Shown here in pieces: positions 8,449-17,195 of a DNA stretch of 35,198 nucleotides. How positions within the stretch are numbered: position 1 is the stretch's first letter; every line of letters begins with the position of its first letter. The notes below the pieces were generated by a model. That model was given only the letters and a program-made list of their open reading frames with translations. It did not search any database and had not been told where the DNA came from. The translations under genes and the position numbers were made by a program. The stretch comes from Bacillota bacterium (lineage in GTDB: Bacteria > Bacillota > Dethiobacteria > DTU022): the NCBI GenBank assembly GCA_029552125.1, contig JAKPEE010000034.1, positions 1 through 35,198 of the forward strand. The letters are read 5' to 3'.

Positions 8449-8584
8449 TTCAAAACCTCCTCTCCCGCACTCTAAACAAAACCCCAATCCCGGCATCAAG
8501 GTGCCGATGCCCTTAACCAACCAACTAAACGGGAGATCTACTTAATTTGGAGTTATTATTCTCCAATGAGTTTAGGTAGGGGTC

Positions 8585-8854
8585 CTATTCTAAATTGATA
8601 ATAGTAAACCCTCTCGCCCGCAAGTAACCATTCGTCTGCTCTCCATCGGTGAAATTGTTTCTCGATATACCTGTTGCTATGCTGATTATCATCTTTGGCG
8701 GATACAGCTTCCTTTTGTATACGATAGCGTATTTTTGATTAGCCTGCTGTTCCCACCCAATCCATCGCTTATCGTTTCTGTATTCTCTATCAAACTTATC
8801 CAGAGCTGCAACAATTTTTTCTTTCGCAACATCGGGGATTGGCAAACTGATCAC
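8585..8854 (-). CDS. Orphan ScoMcrA-like N-terminal domain protein
   Basis: The 89 residues resemble the small N-terminal domain found ahead of modification-dependent HNH endonucleases of the ScoMcrA type: a helical start, then YAIVYKRKLYPPK, and a GF-I-INL ending. No nuclease domain follows. The start is GTG with a purine-rich stretch directly against it and no properly spaced ribosome binding site. An upstream in-frame stop lies nine codons before. It is more likely a surviving piece of a larger restriction gene than an independent gene. A second restriction-gene remnant lies 120 bp upstream. Confidence 0.5.
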   Translation of the reverse strand: MISLPIPDVAKEKIVAALDKFDREYRNDKRWIGWEQQANQKYAIVYKRKLYPPKMIISIATGISRNNFTDGEQTNGYLRARGFTIINLE

Positions 8855-8973
8855 CCTTTTGGTTGCAAAGTTTTGTCTTTATTAATAAACCCATATACTT
8901 TTTATCTATTGGCACAAATGTTTCAGATATTTTCACTTAACATTTCTTTATACTCTTCTTTTAAGACTAACGC

Positions 8974-9138
8974 TTAAACTGAAAGATCAAGCCGCCGATT
9001 CTCCCAGAGCTTGATAAAACCATCGGTACCTCCAGGCTTTGAAACCAAGCTTATTGCGGTGGCCACTCCTCCCATCTCAGAAAGTATTTGAAGAAACCTT
9101 GTTGGCCTATAGCCAATTTCCTTGTCTGCCCTGTAATA
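8974..9138 (-). pseudogene. C-terminal remnant of a restriction-type protein
   Basis: A 54-codon frame ending in TAA at 8974 encodes YRPTRFLQILSEMGG, then a GTDGFIKLWENRRLDLSV tail. This pattern (FL..., GG, a dGF..LwE..RLDL ending) is a familiar C-terminal module of restriction-associated and HNH endonuclease proteins. It lacks a start codon and is cut at 9139, where sequence derived from the ADP-ribosylglycohydrolase gene begins. It is too short and start-less to be called as a gene. Confidence 0.6.
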
Positions 9139-9139
9139 A

Positions 9140-9386
9140 TGACGGAGGATGACACATACCCCTCTCAGAGCCCCGGGCCTCTGCCCTCAAGATGCCTTCG
9201 ACGGAAGGAGGAGCCATCCGCAATCTCGGCTACGCCCGCTGCAGACAGCGGCAAATCCTGGATGCCACCCGCACCATAGCGACGGACGATTTCTTATAAT
9301 TTTAGAAACTCCACCGGCCAACCCAAGGGGTCGCCGATGGCCCCTCCAATCAGGCAACCTTGAAAATGTACAAGCTTTCTTTTCAT
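9140..9386 (-). pseudogene. Truncated 5' copy of the ADP-ribosylglycohydrolase gene
   Basis: Sequence from 9140 to 9425 aligns with 5074-5371, including the start codon, ribosome binding site and upstream bases of the intact gene. Translating from the ATG at 9386 gives MKRKLVHFQGCL and the GWPVEFLKL segment. A TAA stop follows where the intact gene has Tyr31. The region of the DDT metal-binding motif is lost through deletion and substitution. The copy ends at 9140 against the restriction-protein remnant. Confidence 0.85.
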
Positions 9387-9478
9387 CATCCGCCCTTTCC
9401 TTTCCAAACCGTAGCCTTTACATATGTAAAGCCTATTCATGGCGATCTATCTCCAGGGGAAAAAAAATTTCAGGCCTA

Positions 9479-10378
9479 TTATTCAAAGTAAACCGTTATG
9501 ATCTCGGAATCAAAAAGAGTATCCCAGCTATCTTTATCGAAAACGTGAAAATAAAATTCCAGTTGTTCAATACTGTCAATATCATTATCCAGTAAATCAG
9601 ATTCCAAAAAGGTAATGGTGTCAAAAGCTTTTTTCCCAGCCAGGACATCGACAGAAAAAATGGGATCGACCATAAAACCGTTGACCGACATATCTCTGAT
9701 CTGGATGGTAGCATCAGTGTTACTGTTATTTTCAATATAGACATGTACATCCGCGCCCCATAAACTGTCTTCACTGCTGAGCCGCTTAATGACAATCTTG
9801 AATCCATGCTGATCGAGTGCCACAAATCCGCTATCCTCAAAAGACTGGTCAAATGATGCATCTGCTGAAGTAACGATTCTTATTGGTTCTGAATCAAAAA
9901 TTGTATCCCAGGATTCACTGTCAAACACATGAAATTTCAACTCGATCTCTTTGATAATCTCAATTCCGGCAGCCTCCAGGTCCGATGACATGAAAACGAT
10001 CTCGTCGTTTGCTTTTTTACCCGCCGCTACATCGCAGGAAAATATACTCTCAACCATGGCTCCGTTAATGGACAGATCGCGAACCTGAACTGTAACGGAT
10101 CTGTTGCTGCTGTTTTCCACAAGGACTTTTAAACACGGTCCCCACAGGTCATCTATTGACAACGATTTGACCGTAATCCGAATTCCATCCTGATCAAGGA
10201 CAACCTGTTCGTCAACCGTAACCTGGTTTATAGGCTGACCTGTTTCTTGGTTATCTTCAACATCGCCAACGCTGTTATTGGCATCACCAGGAAGACTATT
10301 GCCAGGACTATCACTTAGTGTGCATGATGATAATAATAAACAAAGACCCATCAACATAATACAATACCATTTTTTCAT
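9479..10378 (-). CDS. Lipoprotein with two tandem repeat domains
   Basis: A lipobox (LLSSC, lipidated Cys19) follows a short signal peptide, so the protein should be anchored on the outer face of the membrane. An acidic, Asn/Gly-rich linker (to about residue 50) leads into two homologous domains of about 110 residues. Each carries a VALDQ/VVLDQ-x-G start, an (L)WG core, an I(Q/V)(I/V)RD(M/L)S-x-NG motif, and an FHVFD-x-(D/E)SWDT-(L/I)FDSE ending. These look like DUF4352-type beta-sandwich domains, but I cannot name the family. The start ATG at 10378 lies ten bases after a GGAGG; a TTG six bases upstream is an alternative. Confidence 0.8.
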   Translation of the reverse strand: MKKWYCIMLMGLCLLLSSCTLSDSPGNSLPGDANNSVGDVEDNQETGQPINQVTVDEQVVLDQDGIRITVKSLSIDDLWGPCLKVLVENSSNRSVTVQVRDLSINGAMVESIFSCDVAAGKKANDEIVFMSSDLEAAGIEIIKEIELKFHVFDSESWDTIFDSEPIRIVTSADASFDQSFEDSGFVALDQHGFKIVIKRLSSEDSLWGADVHVYIENNSNTDATIQIRDMSVNGFMVDPIFSVDVLAGKKAFDTITFLESDLLDNDIDSIEQLEFYFHVFDKDSWDTLFDSEIITVYFE

Positions 10379-10426
10379 AACCAAATTACCTCCTTGAAAA
10401 AAATTGAGGTCTACAGATAATTTACT

Positions 10427-11026
10427 TTAATCAGTCTTAAACGCATCCGGATAAATGATCGTATTAAAAACCTCACCGGTATTAAAGTCTTCAATATTGA
10501 TGGTGACACTGATATCTCCTTCCTGAACACCATCAAACAACTGGTAGTACATGGCAACCAGAGCCAGTCCAAAAGAGGCAAAGCCATCCAGGCTTTTTTC
10601 ATATGCCTCCTTTTCCACAATTAATACTATTGAGGTAAGATCTTCGTTGGCTTTGATCTCTTTAATGGAAACAAAATCCTCACCGGTTATAATTTCTGCA
10701 GCAGTTTCATCAAAGCTTTTGCGCAACTCGCGCATCATATTGCTATGCGTAGATTTTGACATCTTGTATGTTAGTGAACCGTCTTCATTTACCACTACTT
10801 CCTTAACGCCATTTTTTTTGGCTTCCGCAATTGTAGCCTCAATGTCGTCTGCTTCAATCATTGCAGCCGGCAACGTTACGGTCACATCAAACAGCCCTTT
10901 CTCAACCTCCACCGTATCGCCCGCACCGGCGGAATCGTTACTTTCCTCAGCAGGAGTACCGCTATCGCTGCAACCGGACACAATTAATAACAACAAAACT
11001 GTTAAAACTAAAAATAACTTTTTCAT
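10427..11026 (-). CDS. Lipoprotein of unknown function
   Basis: The signal peptide ends in a clear lipobox (IVSGC, Cys19). A Glu/Ser-rich linker and a mixed alpha/beta domain of about 150 residues follow. The segments VNEDGSLTYKMSKSTH and FDGFASFG-like stretches recall an uncharacterised clostridial lipoprotein family with the same arrangement, so I regard it as a genuine conserved gene with unknown role. It lies 49 bp upstream of the tandem-domain lipoprotein gene on the same strand, and both encode surface proteins, so an operon is likely. The ATG at 11026 has a CAGGGTG site before it. Confidence 0.75.
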   Translation of the reverse strand: MKKLFLVLTVLLLLIVSGCSDSGTPAEESNDSAGAGDTVEVEKGLFDVTVTLPAAMIEADDIEATIAEAKKNGVKEVVVNEDGSLTYKMSKSTHSNMMRELRKSFDETAAEIITGEDFVSIKEIKANEDLTSIVLIVEKEAYEKSLDGFASFGLALVAMYYQLFDGVQEGDISVTINIEDFNTGEVFNTIIYPDAFKTD

Positions 11027-11148
11027 TGCACACCCTGCCTTTCTGTAGGTTTGTCCAGCTAAATATTAACAAACTGCAGTGACAACTAGATGTCGCAGAT
11101 CAAGAAAACTAGTAATTGCTGTTAAAATGGGATTTTACAGTGATAGGA

Positions 11149-12258
11149 CTATTGTTGTTTTTGGTAGCGTAGTAAAAGCTTTTGCAGCTCTTGTATCAAT
11201 TGTTTCCGCAGCCAGGCCGGCTCGATTACTTCCACCGCGCCGCCCCAGCTCATCAGCCAGGAGATCATCTCCTGCGCCCCCATCAACCGGAAAGTAACCT
11301 CGATCTCTCCGCCGGGGAGCTCTTGAACGCGCTGGCTCTCATGAAAAAGAGTATGCCTGAACCGCTCCGCCGGACCGGCCTCCACTTTAAGGCGCACTGT
11401 TTCCAAAACCGGCGTTTCCTCCCCGGTCCAGGTTCCCCAAACACTTTGATAAGCTTTCTTTAAGGAAAACCCGGGGGGCATGCGGTAAAAGCTGCGTTCC
11501 AGCACATTAAGCTCCTTGATATTCAACAGCAGAAAAACCCTTCTTTGCTGCCGCTCCATGCAGTGGCCGGTGAGGTACCAGTTGTCCAGGCGGCACAGCA
11601 GCCCGTGGGGCTCCACCACCCGTTCGGTCTAAGTCCCGTCATAGGTCCGCCAGTAGCTTAGCCGAATTCTTTTTTTCTCGCGGATGGCTCTTAATATCTC
11701 TTTTATCAGCTTCTCGCTTCTGGCGGGATCAGCGAGAGCAGAGCCTGAAACATGCACCACATGTTCCAGTTCACTGATGATGCCGGCATAGGCGCTTAAA
11801 CCGCTAAGCACATTGCTAAAGATACTTCGCATGGCCGCCTCAATGCTTCTTTTCATTGCTCCCCGCAACTGGGGATACATCCCTAAAAGCAGCATCCTCG
11901 CATCGTGCGGCTCCAACGGTAGATTGCAATTTCTGCCGCGAAAATAATAATAGGTCTTGCGGCCACGTTTTATACCCTGGATAACCTTCTCGCCACTAAC
12001 AGGTTCATCAATTTCAGCAGAAAAATCTTCTTCGCCGGGTTCATGTTTTTCGCCATAGCATAAGGGGTCAAAAAACAGGTTCAACCGCCTGATAATGCGG
12101 TAAATGGTCCTCGCCGAGGGCTGCCGGTCGTTAATTTCCATGTAAGCATCTTTCAAGTCATCCAGGGTGGCCCCTCCGGCAGGTGTTTTCTCAATCACGG
12201 TCATTAATAGCTTCACCAGTGTTTCCGGCTGAGTACCGGTTCGCGGATAGCGGGACAT
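11149..12258 (-). pseudogene. WYL-domain transcriptional regulator interrupted by an in-frame TAG
   Basis: An N-terminal helix-turn-helix (about residues 10-65, with SARTIYRIIRRL as the likely recognition helix) is followed by a WYL domain that starts in RIRLSYWRTY and resumes in VVEPHGLLCRL-NWYLTGHC. An in-frame TAG at 11629-11631 separates them. Reading through, the frame continues in register to 11149 with no other lesion, and a single C-to-T change from CAG would explain it. WYL proteins usually bind a ligand or nucleic acid to control transcription. The start ATG at 12258 has an AAAGGTGG site seven bases upstream. Truncation after the helix-turn-helix should remove ligand sensing, so the gene is probably inactive unless the stop is read through or is a sequence error. 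Confidence 0.8.
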
Positions 12259-12377
12259 GAATATACCACCTTTTGCCGGTATCCCCATATCAACCGACGA
12301 TCTGATTATATCATGTTAATATGACACATATATGTCACTCCTGGGATGTGCTCCAGGACCAGGTAAAGGCTATCAAG

Positions 12378-12493
12378 TATCACCAATTAAATATCAATAT
12401 CTCTTGTTTCCTTGCAGTGGGGGTAATTTTTGCACCCGTAAAACTAGCCCCGCTTTGGATTCTTAATGACCATGGGGATGCCGCACTTCGGGC
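12378..12493 (-). pseudogene. Fragment of the 3' end of the DUF2726 gene
   Basis: Bases 12396-12493 align with 7801-7898, which encode the zinc-finger tail of the DUF2726 protein; weaker similarity continues to about 12378. Several substitutions are present and no start or complete frame remains. It fills most of the spacer upstream of the WYL regulator. Confidence 0.8.
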
Positions 12494-12538
12494 TTTTCTA
12501 AGTGTGTTTATTTTCCATTGATTTTTTATAGAATTCTA

Positions 12539-13630
12539 TCAGTGCCTCTTTCCAGTCAACCTTTTATGAATAAACTCCATGCCCTTTTGTTTCCTATTCC
12601 AACCCCATATGCCAGCGTGGTAGTGCAATGCAGCCAAATGACTTGCGATTTGCCCATCAGCAGGAGGGTATCTCAACTCGTTAACCAGGAAAGTTCCAAG
12701 CCCAGCTACCTCTGTCCCATTATTTAATTTCTCGACGTTGTTGGCTAAGGGAACCCACTTTGCATTTTTCATATAGCAATTTAAGCGGCATAAATACTGA
12801 GAAGTGACCGTGTTATATTTTTCACCTGATTTAAATTTCCTATAGATTGTTAAGTTGCCATCGTTATCAATTTTCCAGTAAAACAATTTTTCTTTTGAAC
12901 CGAGCGTACGCGATGTTATCCATCCACCTGGGGCATCGATTCGGGATGAACTTATATTGCTATTCACGATTCTGTTGGGAGATTGAGTTTTAAGCGACTT
13001 CCCATATGCCCATAAGGCTCTATCTATTCGCCAAAATTCAATCTGTTTGTATTTTGCTTTCATCTCTTCAAAGAAATGCTTGTATTGCAGATACCCATCC
13101 CAATCCCAGGTTGGTCCGGATGAGAATACTCTACTATCTTGATAATGGTTAAGCTGCAGAAAAGCTCTAAAGACATGCTGGTCGAAAAGCGGGTAAATGG
13201 CAGGGCTGATACAGTGAAGAACAAATGCAGAATATACAAAGCCAATTCTGTCAAATGATTTTATTCTCTGGAATACGTCCGGTTCAAAGGTCGGGAAAAC
13301 GCTTGGGATATGGTCGCGTAATTGAGGTTCCTGATCACTGATTTCCTCCCACGACCTTCTTGCGACAGGAGCATCGTAGTTCCACCGATCGGTGTAAGAG
13401 TAGGGTTTCTTAGTTAAACTTAGATATGCCATATTTGTATCGCCTAATCTCAAACACCCTGTTTTCCACGCACCCATGATGGCTATTCTTCCAGGATAAT
13501 TTCTCTGTTTAACAACCAAATCTAGGTAAGGCTCGGTAGGGTACTTTTCCAAGTTATACTTTCTTTCCCATGCGAATAAATCAAAATCAACCATATTCAT
13601 CCCCTCACTATTCCAACCATTTATAAGCAT
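12539..13630 (-). CDS. Hypothetical protein, possible DNA-repair-like helical core
   Basis: I do not recognise this 363-residue protein. It is rich in Trp and Tyr and has no signal peptide or membrane segment. The segment around residues 135-155 (HCISPAIYPLFDQHVFRAF) resembles a helical element seen in HhH-type DNA-binding proteins with a P-x-D-x-xV pattern, but that is a weak hint. The C-terminal third mixes Trp/Tyr-rich beta strands with an LGTFLVNELRYP segment. The start at 13630 is well supported by a GGGAGG site five bases upstream. It is flanked by gene remnants on both sides, so it may have arrived with the accessory material. Confidence 0.55.
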   Translation of the reverse strand: MLINGWNSEGMNMVDFDLFAWERKYNLEKYPTEPYLDLVVKQRNYPGRIAIMGAWKTGCLRLGDTNMAYLSLTKKPYSYTDRWNYDAPVARRSWEEISDQEPQLRDHIPSVFPTFEPDVFQRIKSFDRIGFVYSAFVLHCISPAIYPLFDQHVFRAFLQLNHYQDSRVFSSGPTWDWDGYLQYKHFFEEMKAKYKQIEFWRIDRALWAYGKSLKTQSPNRIVNSNISSSRIDAPGGWITSRTLGSKEKLFYWKIDNDGNLTIYRKFKSGEKYNTVTSQYLCRLNCYMKNAKWVPLANNVEKLNNGTEVAGLGTFLVNELRYPPADGQIASHLAALHYHAGIWGWNRKQKGMEFIHKRLTGKRH

Positions 13631-13689
13631 TTCTTCCTCCCACTTATCTTTTTTAAGTCATAGTATAGTTCTACTGCTGAAAGCTGATA

Positions 13690-13962
13690 TTAAAAACCAG
13701 CCTGTTTGAACGGAAGCATATACCCACAACCCTTTTTTGTCCGGTCATAATTAGTGCAACCGTAAAAGCGTTCTTCACTATCTCTTTTTTTCTTAACAAC
13801 CATGTACCCGTCCGGGCATTTGGGACATTTAAAAATATCGTGGGGGGCTACTTTATCGTTGGTCATAAAGTCACAAATTTCCGGTTCATTGGTGCACATA
13901 TAGAGGCGCAAACCATAGTTTTTATTATTTTCATATTTAAGTATAAACGCTACAATAAAAGT
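13690..13962 (-). pseudogene. C-terminal zinc-finger remnant of a UvrD-type helicase
   Basis: The frame encodes RLYMCTNEPEICDF, CPKCPDG and FYGCTNYD, then KKGCGYM. This is the C-terminal topoisomerase-type zinc-finger tail found on some UvrD/Rep-family helicases. All helicase motifs are missing. The frame has no plausible start; it stays open back into the insertion-sequence-end remnant at about 13962. A TTG at 13911 could initiate a 73-residue peptide but has no ribosome binding site. I therefore treat it as the stump of a helicase gene cut by rearrangement. Confidence 0.65.
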
Positions 13963-14210
13963 GATCCAAAATTAAGAGAAACGCCAGGAAAAAAGTGATC
14001 CACTTCAACTTCATAGCGCCGATTAGAATCAACATCCTGCAGGAGTAAATCAAGACGCCCTGCTCGAGGCTGAAATCTTTCACGATCTTTTAGAACCAAG
14101 TCGCCTAAACCCAGAATCGCAGGATCTTCTGCAATACGATCCTGAATCCATCTCTCATTTAATTCCGGATGATTTTTTACTGACACTACATCAAATTTAG
14201 TAAAATCCAT
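13950..14210 (-). pseudogene. NucS/DUF91-like nuclease gene truncated by the repeat
   Basis: The first 69 codons encode the N-terminus of a conserved PD-(D/E)xK nuclease-fold family: ELNERWIQDRIAEDP, LGLGDLVL, GRLDLLLQD and RRYEVE, with Asp and Glu in the expected metal-binding places. Immediately after the catalytic EVE the frame enters the insertion-sequence-end repeat and adds a junk tail (VDHFFPG and so on) before stopping at 13950. The family is normally much longer. The start ATG at 14210 has a strong GGAGGAG site. The gene stands at the downstream end of the HerA unit, so it may once have been its last member. Confidence 0.85.
13957..14003. repeat. Inverted copy of the insertion-sequence-end repeat
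   Basis: Bases 13982-14003 are the exact reverse complement of the repeat unit at 65-86, with a few more matching bases on each side. A partial second unit lies at 13957-13968. No transposase gene accompanies it. It separates the NucS-like fragment from the helicase fragment, so it marks the scar of an insertion followed by deletion or recombination. Confidence 0.75.
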
Positions 14211-14273
14211 CTTTCTCCTCCCCCCATTTGTGTGTAATAAAGTTCAACCCGGTTCGGTTTGTTAAGAAAATCA

Positions 14274-16031
14274 TTATATCTCTAACTTGTTTGCCTGAAG
14301 AAATTCCTCCACCGAATTGAAAGCGTTAAAGAAAAGCGGTGTTCCAGCAAATGATAAAGGGCTGACCGGGCCGATGGTCATGAAGGAATACTGCCTGCTG
14401 GCAACATCGAAAGCAGAATGGGGATCGCGGAACAGCTGGTAGAGGTCCAGGGCCGGTCCGGCCGTGCCCACCAGTTGCCGCAAAGACATGAATTCCTGCC
14501 CCAGGGCCAGGCCGAAACCGAAAAAGAAGATCCGCAGCTGCTGCAATATCTCTGTGTGCAGGCTGGATAAGGTCTGGCTGATGAACAGCCAACCGAGGCC
14601 GTACTTACGGGTGGTCCGCGCCGCATCGATGAGGATACTGCGCACGCTCCTGGCGGCGTCATCTTCACGGGGTAGATCCCGGGGCGCCAGGCGGTGGGCT
14701 TCGTCAATAACCACCAGGGCATTAAGGTTTTCTTCCCGTTTGAAGTAATCCTCGGCAATATAGTTAAGCCCGTCAAGCAACCTTTTAATGACCAGCGCCT
14801 GAATTTTTTCGTTCCAGAACAAGCCCTGGGCCTGCTCCCGGGATAAGTCGATCACCAGGATTGGTCTCTGATCAACATCAGGGTCCAGCAACCACCGCAG
14901 TGCCCTGTCCACGCTTTTTGCTCCGGCCCGGTCTTCCCGGAACAGCTCTGTTACCGGCCGCCAGTAATTATCGTAAAATTCATCGGCTTCCGCTTCTTCC
15001 AGGGTCGATGCGAACCTTGTCCGCGGTCCTTCTGAGCGGTAAAATACTTTTTGAACCTTCTCGTCGGAAAGGATGCCCCACGCCTGATCAAAAGAAGCAC
15101 GATCGTACAGATCCGCCAATTTCACCCTGGCTTTTTTCAGCTTGTCCGCCAGCACGGTGCAGGCAATCTCCCGGTTCTCGCCTTTGGGGATAGTCAGGCG
15201 TTCAAAGAATGCCGACTCAAAGAGGATCTGCTCAAACAGTTCCCAGCGATCCAGCACCAGATTGCGTACCGTTAATATTACCGCTCTTTTACCCAATTTG
15301 CGGACAATTGAACCCAAAGGCAGCGGAAACTCTCCGGTGACTTTCCCCGGCTGCATATCCTTGGCGAATTCGCCCTGGGGGTCGATAACCAGTAAGGCCA
15401 TCTTAGGGTAGCGCGCGTAAGCCAGCAGGATCATCTTTGCCAAAACAGATTTACCCGAGCCGGTTTTGCCGAAAACGCCGATGTGATAAGCTTCCCCCGC
15501 CCCATGGGGCCCACGGTCGAAATGTTTAAACCAGAGGGGCAGCTTGGGTCTGGAGCCGTAAACATGACCCAGGTAAAAAATTTGATCCCGGTAGGGGCTT
15601 AACACCTCGTTTAATATATCATCAGTCACCAGTTGTACCGGGGTGCCCGTAGATGGAACGGTTCCAAGGATACTCGGCTCATACTTGTAAGGCCCCCCCT
15701 GTTTAAAGACGGCGCTAATCATCATCTTGCCCAAATGAGTATCCTGCCGTTCGCTTACCGCCTCCACCCGCCCGCGCTGACGGATCAGGCTGCGCATGGT
15801 CGGATCTTCATGCCAGATATTGCGCAGCTCTATCTCGGTAATTTGACCCAGGGCATAATGAGCGGCTTCATCCTGGGCATATTCAAGCAGCGCCAGTTCA
15901 CCGACCAGCTTGCGGGCAACCGCTGTTCCCAAAATATCCAGCGCCAGCTGCGAGGTGGATGAAGGCGAGCCGATGACCCCCAGTCGCTCCGCGCCTTCGA
16001 TTAACGCACTTATACTACCGTGCTCAGGCAT
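14274..16031 (-). CDS. herA: HerA-type DNA translocase ATPase
   Basis: The 585-residue ATPase is of the HerA/FtsK class, hexameric motors that pump DNA and usually work with a NurA nuclease. Walker A is GKTGSGKS (residues 188-195) and Walker B is LVVIDEAH (439-446). A second ALLVIDPQGEFA segment lies near 212-223. An arginine-rich ARTTRKYGLG stretch and a sensor-like FISQT lie beyond Walker B. The N-terminal 120 residues would form the HAS barrel that docks NurA. The ATG at 16031 has a GGAGGATGA site that overlaps the stop of the NurA-like gene, giving coupled translation. In bacteria such HerA genes are mostly found in defence contexts, consistent with the neighbours here. Confidence 0.92.
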   Translation of the reverse strand: MPEHGSISALIEGAERLGVIGSPSSTSQLALDILGTAVARKLVGELALLEYAQDEAAHYALGQITEIELRNIWHEDPTMRSLIRQRGRVEAVSERQDTHLGKMMISAVFKQGGPYKYEPSILGTVPSTGTPVQLVTDDILNEVLSPYRDQIFYLGHVYGSRPKLPLWFKHFDRGPHGAGEAYHIGVFGKTGSGKSVLAKMILLAYARYPKMALLVIDPQGEFAKDMQPGKVTGEFPLPLGSIVRKLGKRAVILTVRNLVLDRWELFEQILFESAFFERLTIPKGENREIACTVLADKLKKARVKLADLYDRASFDQAWGILSDEKVQKVFYRSEGPRTRFASTLEEAEADEFYDNYWRPVTELFREDRAGAKSVDRALRWLLDPDVDQRPILVIDLSREQAQGLFWNEKIQALVIKRLLDGLNYIAEDYFKREENLNALVVIDEAHRLAPRDLPREDDAARSVRSILIDAARTTRKYGLGWLFISQTLSSLHTEILQQLRIFFFGFGLALGQEFMSLRQLVGTAGPALDLYQLFRDPHSAFDVASRQYSFMTIGPVSPLSFAGTPLFFNAFNSVEEFLQANKLEI

Positions 16032-16037
16032 AATTGA

Positions 16038-17192
16038 TCATCCTCCTGATTCGCTGCGATAACCGTGCAGTGAAAAAAATACTTCATCGATGCTTCCCGC
16101 ATACTTCTCCGCCACCCGCTGTGTGGCCACCTGCTTGAAAGCAGGAATGGATCGCGACAGCGCTTTAACCGTTCGATCGGCCAGGTAGAGCGGGTACGGC
16201 TCCAACATCGCCGCGGTGGCGCACTGGTGTTTAATCCCCTGAACGAGCACTGCCAGGCGGTGCTTATTAACGGCAATGGAGCGGGCTGTTTCAATACGCA
16301 GCGCAGGCACATATTCATGAGGTTTGTAGTAGAAGACGTGCAACTGCTGCAACCCCTGGATAATGGTATCAACCGTTCCGGCAATTCCCGGCGAACTCTG
16401 CTGCAGGGAGCGAACATTCAAGTGCCAGGGTTGCTGCGGCTGCTCCAGCGGTATCGGTTTGGTCAACTCTCCCGCTCTCAATAAATAAGTGAACATACCG
16501 CGGTCATCATATTCCGCAGCCCAGCTCAACCGATTACCGTATTCTTTCCGGGTGGAATACTTGGGAATACCGGCAAACGTCTTATCTGAACGCCTTGCCT
16601 CCAGCATCTCCGCGTATGCTTTCAGATAATCTGCTGCCTTGCTTGTAAATTCCCGGGCACATTTCAACTCCCGCACTTCCGGCGCTTTGTTTAAAGCCTG
16701 GTTGAAATAGATGGTCGGCAGAGTAAGGGTGCCGTCAAACATGACCAGGTCATGCGGCGCTTTTACCGCCAGGAGAAGTTCGCCGCCTAACATCACCGCC
16801 CGCAATACGGTTGCCGTGTCTGGATGATGCACCTCAGAGGCGACAAACACCTGGTGCCGCGGCTGCTCCCAGTACCTTCTCTCTGAAGGAGGCACCAGCC
16901 CTTCCACCGCCACCGAAGCCGCCACCGCCAGGTCGACAGTCAATAGACGATCAATAGCATAAGAGCCATCCGTCCCACATGTTGTCGGCAAAGGGGGATA
17001 GCCCAGTTCGGACTCGTGTAAAAGCAGCCCGCTTTTCTCCAGCAGCCGGCGGCATGCCGCTTTCTCCTCTTTCATCTTTTTAAAGCTTTCAATCAGCATA
17101 TCGCCGACCGAGGTGGTATGCTCGATTACCTCTTCCACCAGGGCCGCCGGCAAATCGGCAAATGGAGCTATCTTTTCAGAAATCGACTTCAC
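16038..17192 (-). CDS. nurA: NurA-domain nuclease, HerA partner
   Basis: The 384-residue protein carries a NurA domain: TDGSYAIDR (D75) near the start and MFDGTLTLP (D153) in the middle, the pattern of acidic metal-binding residues of this RNase H-like nuclease. A YYKPHEYVPALRIETA segment near residue 300 fits the third motif. NurA proteins resect DNA in complex with HerA. A basic, Lys/Glu-rich helical region precedes the domain. Translation starts at GTG (17192), three bases after the TAG stop of the upstream DUF4338 gene. The length is typical of bacterial NurA-domain proteins. The substrate in this system is unknown. Confidence 0.85.
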   Translation of the reverse strand: MKSISEKIAPFADLPAALVEEVIEHTTSVGDMLIESFKKMKEEKAACRRLLEKSGLLLHESELGYPPLPTTCGTDGSYAIDRLLTVDLAVAASVAVEGLVPPSERRYWEQPRHQVFVASEVHHPDTATVLRAVMLGGELLLAVKAPHDLVMFDGTLTLPTIYFNQALNKAPEVRELKCAREFTSKAADYLKAYAEMLEARRSDKTFAGIPKYSTRKEYGNRLSWAAEYDDRGMFTYLLRAGELTKPIPLEQPQQPWHLNVRSLQQSSPGIAGTVDTIIQGLQQLHVFYYKPHEYVPALRIETARSIAVNKHRLAVLVQGIKHQCATAAMLEPYPLYLADRTVKALSRSIPAFKQVATQRVAEKYAGSIDEVFFSLHGYRSESGG

Positions 17193-17195
17193 CCC

